NCBI GenBank assembly: GCA_011772275.1
Contig: WVZU01000266.1
Coordinates: 1 to 7,706 of the forward strand
Direction of reading: 5' to 3'
Source of the DNA: Planctomycetales bacterium
GTDB taxonomy: Bacteria > Planctomycetota > Planctomycetia > Pirellulales > UBA7805
DNA length: 7,706 nt
Shown: positions 6,407 to 7,706 of the stretch, piece after piece
How positions within the stretch are numbered: position 1 is the first letter of the stretch
Layout: the number at the start of each line of letters is the position of its first letter
Notes under the pieces: model-generated
The model's input: only the letters and a program-made list of their open reading frames with translations
The model's database searches: none
Told to the model about the DNA's origin: nothing
Program-made: the position numbers and the translations under genes

Positions 6407-6730
6407 GAAATCAGCCAAGCTATTTTTCCAGGCAACTTGGAGGGCTTGGTAAAGCCATTTCTGCCGCAGAGCCCTGCCCCATTTTGCCAAGTGTATGTCA
6501 TGAAAATAGCGCCTCTGGTGTCTCTTCTGGTTTCTCTTTCCCCAACCTCAAAGAGGTCGCCTGCAGATGCATTGTTTGGCTACAGCCTCCCCGGCCTCAA
6601 AGAGGCCGGCTACAGGGTGGTGAAAGGCCAGAGGAATCAGCCAGGGTGCTTTTTTAGACAACTTGAAGGGCCTGGCAGGACAGTTTCTGCCGGACGGCCC
6701 TGCTTAGGTCTGCCAGGTTATGTGATCCCA
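6407..6730. repeat. Pair of diverged ~97-bp direct repeats enclosing hairpin repeats
   Basis: The segment 6407-6503 aligns with 6633-6730 with roughly three quarters identity by eye and single-base gaps. Shared blocks include AATCAGCCA, CAACTTG, TTTCTGCCG and GCCCTGC. The copies lie in the same orientation, about 130 bp apart, and occupy different reading phases, which suggests non-coding repeats. A small exact duplication, CATCCGAAAT (6391-6400 and 6402-6411), sits at the left edge. It may be a degenerate dispersed repeat of this genome or an old local duplication. Confidence 0.65.
6545..6609. repeat. CCTC-AAA-GAGG hairpin repeats
   Basis: ACCTC-AAA-GAGGT (6545-6557) and the stronger CCGGCCTC-AAA-GAGGCCGG (6591-6609, perfect 8-bp stem) share the same loop and inner stem. 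They are followed by similar sequence (CGCCTGCAG and CGGCTACAG), so the unit is repeated as a whole. No T-tract follows, so terminator function is doubtful. They lie between the two long direct repeats. Confidence 0.65.
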
Positions 6731-6927
6731 TAGCGCGTCCGCTTTCTGGTCTCGGCATTCTGCTTTCCAACAGCAGTGACATGCTAGCTGTCCGGTGGCG
6801 AGTCGAGTGAAAATAAACAAAAGTGCTTTTATCGAATACAAACCAGCGATTCCCTTGCTAAATTCGGCCGAGATTGCCAAAATACTTCTTGGTTAAGGGA
6901 ACCTGGAGCCACAAAACAGGGTAGTAG

Positions 6928-6933
6928 AAGGAG
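6928..6933 (+). promoter_or_regulatory. Shine-Dalgarno (AAGGAG) fixing a GTG start
   Basis: AAGGAG lies 7 nt before GTG at 6941. It is the best ribosome site in the window and decides the start of the last gene, which has no ATG until 45 codons later. Confidence 0.75.
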
Positions 6934-6940
6934 CGGACCC

Positions 6941-7706
6941 GTGCGCAAGGAACAACGCAAACGTGACCGGAAACGGAAGAAAAAACAGGAAGAAAAGAAA
7001 CGACAGGCACGCCAGGTACAAACACTGGCATATACGGGGAACAAGTATCGGACGAAAGAGCTTGTCCAGACCTGGATGCACACAGAAATCGGCATCTATC
7101 AAACTTACGTGGTGACCGATCGCACGCTGGTCGATCAAACGGTCGCTTCTGCGCTAAAATCTCTGATTCGGCAGTTACGCAGAGGATCGTTGCCGCCGTT
7201 GTCAGATACGGAGGTAATTGATTACGAGCTTGGTCAGGAGGAAGAATTGCTGATCACAAACATTCGTCACAGATGGGCAAATCACTTTGCCACTGAATGG
7301 CAACCGTCCCCAGACAAGCTGGTAGGTATCCTGCGCAGCATGCTCGGCTCACTGGAGACGATGACATCACCCGGCCCGAAATCTCAAAGTTATCTCAAGC
7401 ACCTTGCGGGATTCTTGACGAACAAACTCGGCGTGTCGGTTGAGCTGTTGTCTATGGACGGGCAACCGCTACCGGCCCCGGAAGAAGATTCTATGATGAA
7501 ACTTGGACGCCAATGGTATGCAAATGCCGACCAGGAGGCACGAGCCGAGTTTTTTCAATTGGCGTCTGATTTGATGCAGAGCGGCGAGGCCGAGCGAGTC
7601 ATCGACGCCTGCCAGCTGCTGGTAGGAGAGATTTCCGATCTGTCGTCGGAGGTTTCGCAAGAACTCATTGCGCTCAGCATGAATGCACGCCAGTCGCTCA
7701 TCTCGG
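6941..7706 (+). CDS. Hypothetical protein with a very basic N-terminus, 3' end outside the window
   Basis: An open frame of 255 codons without a stop, continuing past the window edge. It starts with GTG behind AAGGAG. Residues 2-25 are almost entirely Arg, Lys, Gln, Glu and Asp (beginning RKEQRKRDRKRKKKQ), then Gln-Thr-Leu-Ala-Tyr leads into a soluble, mixed-charge protein. No signal peptide or membrane segment is visible. The stretch from about residue 195 (ANADQEARAEFFQLASDLMQ and on to the end) is alternating helix-like sequence with small residues at turns, reminiscent of TPR-type helical hairpins, but no clear repeat can be scored by eye. I do not recognise the family. The basic tail suggests nucleic-acid or ribosome contact, which is only inference. 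Its lower GC than the genes to the left hints at a different history. Confidence 0.75.
   Translation, partial: MRKEQRKRDRKRKKKQEEKKRQARQVQTLAYTGNKYRTKELVQTWMHTEIGIYQTYVVTDRTLVDQTVASALKSLIRQLRRGSLPPLSDTEVIDYELGQEEELLITNIRHRWANHFATEWQPSPDKLVGILRSMLGSLETMTSPGPKSQSYLKHLAGFLTNKLGVSVELLSMDGQPLPAPEEDSMMKLGRQWYANADQEARAEFFQLASDLMQSGEAERVIDACQLLVGEISDLSSEVSQELIALSMNARQSLIS

Larger units (their letters stand above)
6058..6940. other. Repeat-rich intergenic region, no credible gene
   Basis: About 880 bp between aat and the last gene. An open frame at 6263-6733 crosses both repeat families and reads the two long repeat copies in different phases, so it does not look coding. Besides the repeats listed separately, 6058-6196 and 6731-6927 show nothing I can name. 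There is no GC-rich stem with a T-tract after aat. A lone TTGACA at 6102-6107 has no matching -10 box, and no convincing promoter for the downstream gene is seen. Confidence 0.55.

Noticed and set aside
6263..6733. 156-residue plus-strand open frame after aat
   Set aside because: It runs through both repeat families, and the paired repeats are read in different phases, so there is no conserved protein product.
6829..7138. Minus-strand open frames opposite the start of the last gene
   Set aside because: They are antisense to the basic N-terminus (runs of Phe and Ser from AAG/CGG codons) and lack ribosome sites; the plus-strand GTG frame has a strong one.

Overview
The window looks like chromosome from a planctomycete, most likely a Pirellulales-type organism. 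I infer this from the style of the proteins (an RpoD with a long arginine-rich spacer, a C4 zinc-ribbon coiled-coil protein directly behind rpoD), the moderately high GC content, the wide non-coding gaps and the clusters of GCTAGC-centred palindromic repeats. The phylum is an inference; no rRNA or other marker is present.

Left half, minus strand (about 23-4574): a core replication/transcription cluster read in the order dnaG - rpoD - zinc-ribbon gene. A near-consensus sigma-70 promoter (TTGACC, 18 bp, TATAAT) lies about 100 bp before dnaG and rules out the longest dnaG reading frame. dnaG and rpoD overlap by ATGA, so their translation is probably coupled. A strong intrinsic terminator follows rpoD, and the zinc-ribbon gene starts only about 22 nt beyond its T-tract. 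This is the macromolecular-synthesis operon of other bacteria, without rpsU next to dnaG.

Middle (4575-5370): a GC-rich stretch of about 800 bp between the divergent dnaG and aat genes. I find no credible gene in it. It holds two strong hairpins, a very G-rich run on the minus strand with quadruplex potential, and a few short imperfect repeats. A structured RNA is possible but no known family is recognised.

Right half, plus strand: aat (leucyl/phenylalanyl-tRNA-protein transferase, N-degron pathway) at 5371-6057. It is followed by about 880 bp of non-coding DNA with two repeat families: a GCTAGC-centred palindromic cluster (6197-6341) and a pair of diverged ~97-bp direct repeats enclosing CCTC-AAA-GAGG hairpins (6407-6730). 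The window ends inside an unrecognised gene that starts with GTG at 6941 behind a good Shine-Dalgarno. It encodes an extremely basic N-terminus followed by a helical region.

No mobile element with a transposase, CRISPR array, tRNA or rRNA is visible. The coding content is mostly housekeeping. The least explained parts are the structured dnaG-aat intergenic region, the repeat-rich gap after aat, and the terminator placed almost on top of the zinc-ribbon gene's start.
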